Shown in pieces: positions 63,423 to 64,000 of a stretch of DNA of 64,000 bases. How positions within the stretch are numbered: the stretch's first letter is position 1; every line of letters starts with the position of its first letter. The notes under the pieces were generated by a model that saw nothing but the letters and a program-made list of their open reading frames with translations, was not told the origin of the DNA and made no database searches. Origin of the DNA: Hyphomicrobiales bacterium (lineage in GTDB: Bacteria; Pseudomonadota; Alphaproteobacteria; Rhizobiales; Beijerinckiaceae). Where the stretch lies: the NCBI GenBank assembly GCA_947454055.1, contig CANGIS010000003.1, forward strand, positions 62,001-126,000, given 5' to 3'. The translations under genes were made by a program, and so were the position numbers.

Positions 63423-63800
63423 CTACGCCATGGGCAGTTCAAATGCATCCTCGATGTGAAACGGTAGGCGATAGGGCACGATGATCACGGCATCGCAGCG
63501 CAGCGTATAGGCAGCAGCCCAGCCATTCCGCATCAGCCAACCGTCGACGGCGCGCGCGAAACGATAGATTTTGGTGGCTGAAATGGCGTCAAGTCCGGTG
63601 GCCTGATCCGATCGCGCTTTAACCTCGACAAAGGCAACCACCTTGCCGCGAAGCGCAATCACGTCGATCTCGCCGCCATTGGCGATATAGCGCCGCGCCA
63701 GAATGCGGTAGCCTTTGAGCGTGAGGTAAAGAATGACGATCCACTCGGCGATATGCCCCAAACGCAGCGCCTTGCGGCGGCTATCGGGCGTGCGGACCAT
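63423..63800 (-). CDS. yraN: YraN family (UPF0102) nuclease-fold protein
   Basis: A 125-residue endonuclease-like protein. The restriction-enzyme fold motif is GGEIDVIALRG followed by VVAFVEVKARS (Glu-Val-Lys), after the N-terminal helix LGHIAEWIVILYLTLKGYRIL and before LRCDAVIIVP. Its cellular role is not established. The ATG overlaps the rsmI stop (TAATG on the minus strand), so the three genes rsmI, yraN, gshB form one unit. Confidence 0.93.
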   Translation of the reverse strand: MVRTPDSRRKALRLGHIAEWIVILYLTLKGYRILARRYIANGGEIDVIALRGKVVAFVEVKARSDQATGLDAISATKIYRFARAVDGWLMRNGWAAAYTLRCDAVIIVPYRLPFHIEDAFELPMA

Positions 63801-64000
63801 TAATCGTCGCCACGCGCTAGGGCTACCGCGCGGGCATAGATCTGGCGGCGCGGTAGGCCGGTTTCTTCAACCGTTACAACGGTGGCATCCTTCACCGACA
63901 TCCGCGATAGATGGCGTTTGATGCGTTCATCGAGATCGGCGTCATCGTGGACGATCTCGGTTTCAGCGGAGGGCGGACCAATCAGCACCACGATTTCACC
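63800..64000 (-). CDS. rsmI: 16S rRNA (cytidine1402-2'-O)-methyltransferase RsmI, C-terminal part
   Basis: The open frame runs to the window edge; only the last 66 residues are visible. Segments GEIVVLIGPPSAET, DLDERIKRHLSRMSVKDATV and TGLPRRQIYARAVALARG match the C-terminal end of RsmI, where the last helix is basic. The catalytic SAM-binding part lies beyond base 64000. RsmI methylates C1402 of 16S rRNA. Assignment rests partly on the conserved rsmI-yraN-gshB order. Confidence 0.85.
   Translation of the reverse strand, partial: GEIVVLIGPPSAETEIVHDDADLDERIKRHLSRMSVKDATVVTVEETGLPRRQIYARAVALARGDD

Overview
The window reads as a chromosomal segment of a GC-rich alphaproteobacterium, most likely in or near the Hyphomicrobiales. 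Four things support this: a SciP/DUF1153 cell-cycle protein next to cysQ, the order dnaK-dnaJ-pmtA-pyrF-dapB-gpmA, the order rsmI-yraN-gshB, and a Rhizobium-type thermolabile L-asparaginase. No rRNA, tRNA, CRISPR array, phage or transposase gene was recognised. This lineage call is inference from gene content, not from a marker-gene comparison.

Layout. 1-12.3 kb: the end of rsmD, a GFA-family protein, a hydantoinase/oxoprolinase-like protein, the two methylmalonyl-CoA mutase subunits, a lipoprotein hydrolase, an asparaginase, UDP-glucose dehydrogenase, a stand-alone Lrp-type ligand domain, a MogA-like protein, cysQ and sciP. 12.5-18.7 kb: an APC permease, a glutamine-synthetase-like ligase, an aldehyde dehydrogenase and an iron alcohol dehydrogenase, which together look like gamma-glutamylation and oxidation of an amino alcohol or polyamine. 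The intergenic gaps here carry telomere-like GTAGGGY repeats, one pair of which brackets a frameshifted four-helix-bundle gene. 18.7-24.1 kb: a GT39-type membrane glycosyltransferase, an orphan protein with an NHLP-leader-like segment, a TSUP permease, a gamma-glutamyltransferase-like enzyme and a Sel1-repeat protein. 24.3-26.4 kb: a cytochrome set (b561-DHC fusion, SHP-like haem protein, stand-alone DHC).

26.4-44.1 kb is mainly sugar catabolism. It holds a rhamnose-type ABC importer, a mutarotase, an aldo/keto reductase, an SDR and an amidase. After a stress-type block (phosphoribosyltransferase, erythromycin-esterase family, ChaB, alpha/beta hydrolase) and a flavodoxin/ferredoxin-NADP reductase come a PfkB kinase, a 2-oxoglutarate-semialdehyde dehydrogenase, an FAH-family dehydratase or hydrolase, and a UxaA/GarD dehydratase. 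Together these fit a non-phosphorylative route from a deoxy- or pentose sugar, or a sugar acid, to 2-oxoglutarate. No transcription factor is encoded near it.

44.2-64 kb is mostly housekeeping. It contains methylglyoxal synthase, cytidine deaminase and purine nucleoside phosphorylase; a YeeZ-like reductase/epimerase; queG and a GST; nth, DUF2244 and an AraC-MGMT fusion; dnaK (with a clear RpoH-type promoter) and dnaJ; pmtA, pyrF, dapB, gpmA, a GNAT and alkB; grpE, glnD, a PhnA-domain protein, gshB, yraN and the end of rsmI. Many neighbours overlap by NTGA, so most clusters look translationally coupled.

The most unusual structures are (1) the GTAGGGY repeat pairs and the frameshifted four-helix-bundle cassette at 15.56-17.55 kb, (2) low-complexity in-frame inserts with similar DNA motifs inside queG and alkB, (3) the AT-rich nested inverted repeat before the reductase at 37.9 kb, (4) the b561-DHC fusion, and (5) the NHLP-leader-like orphan protein.
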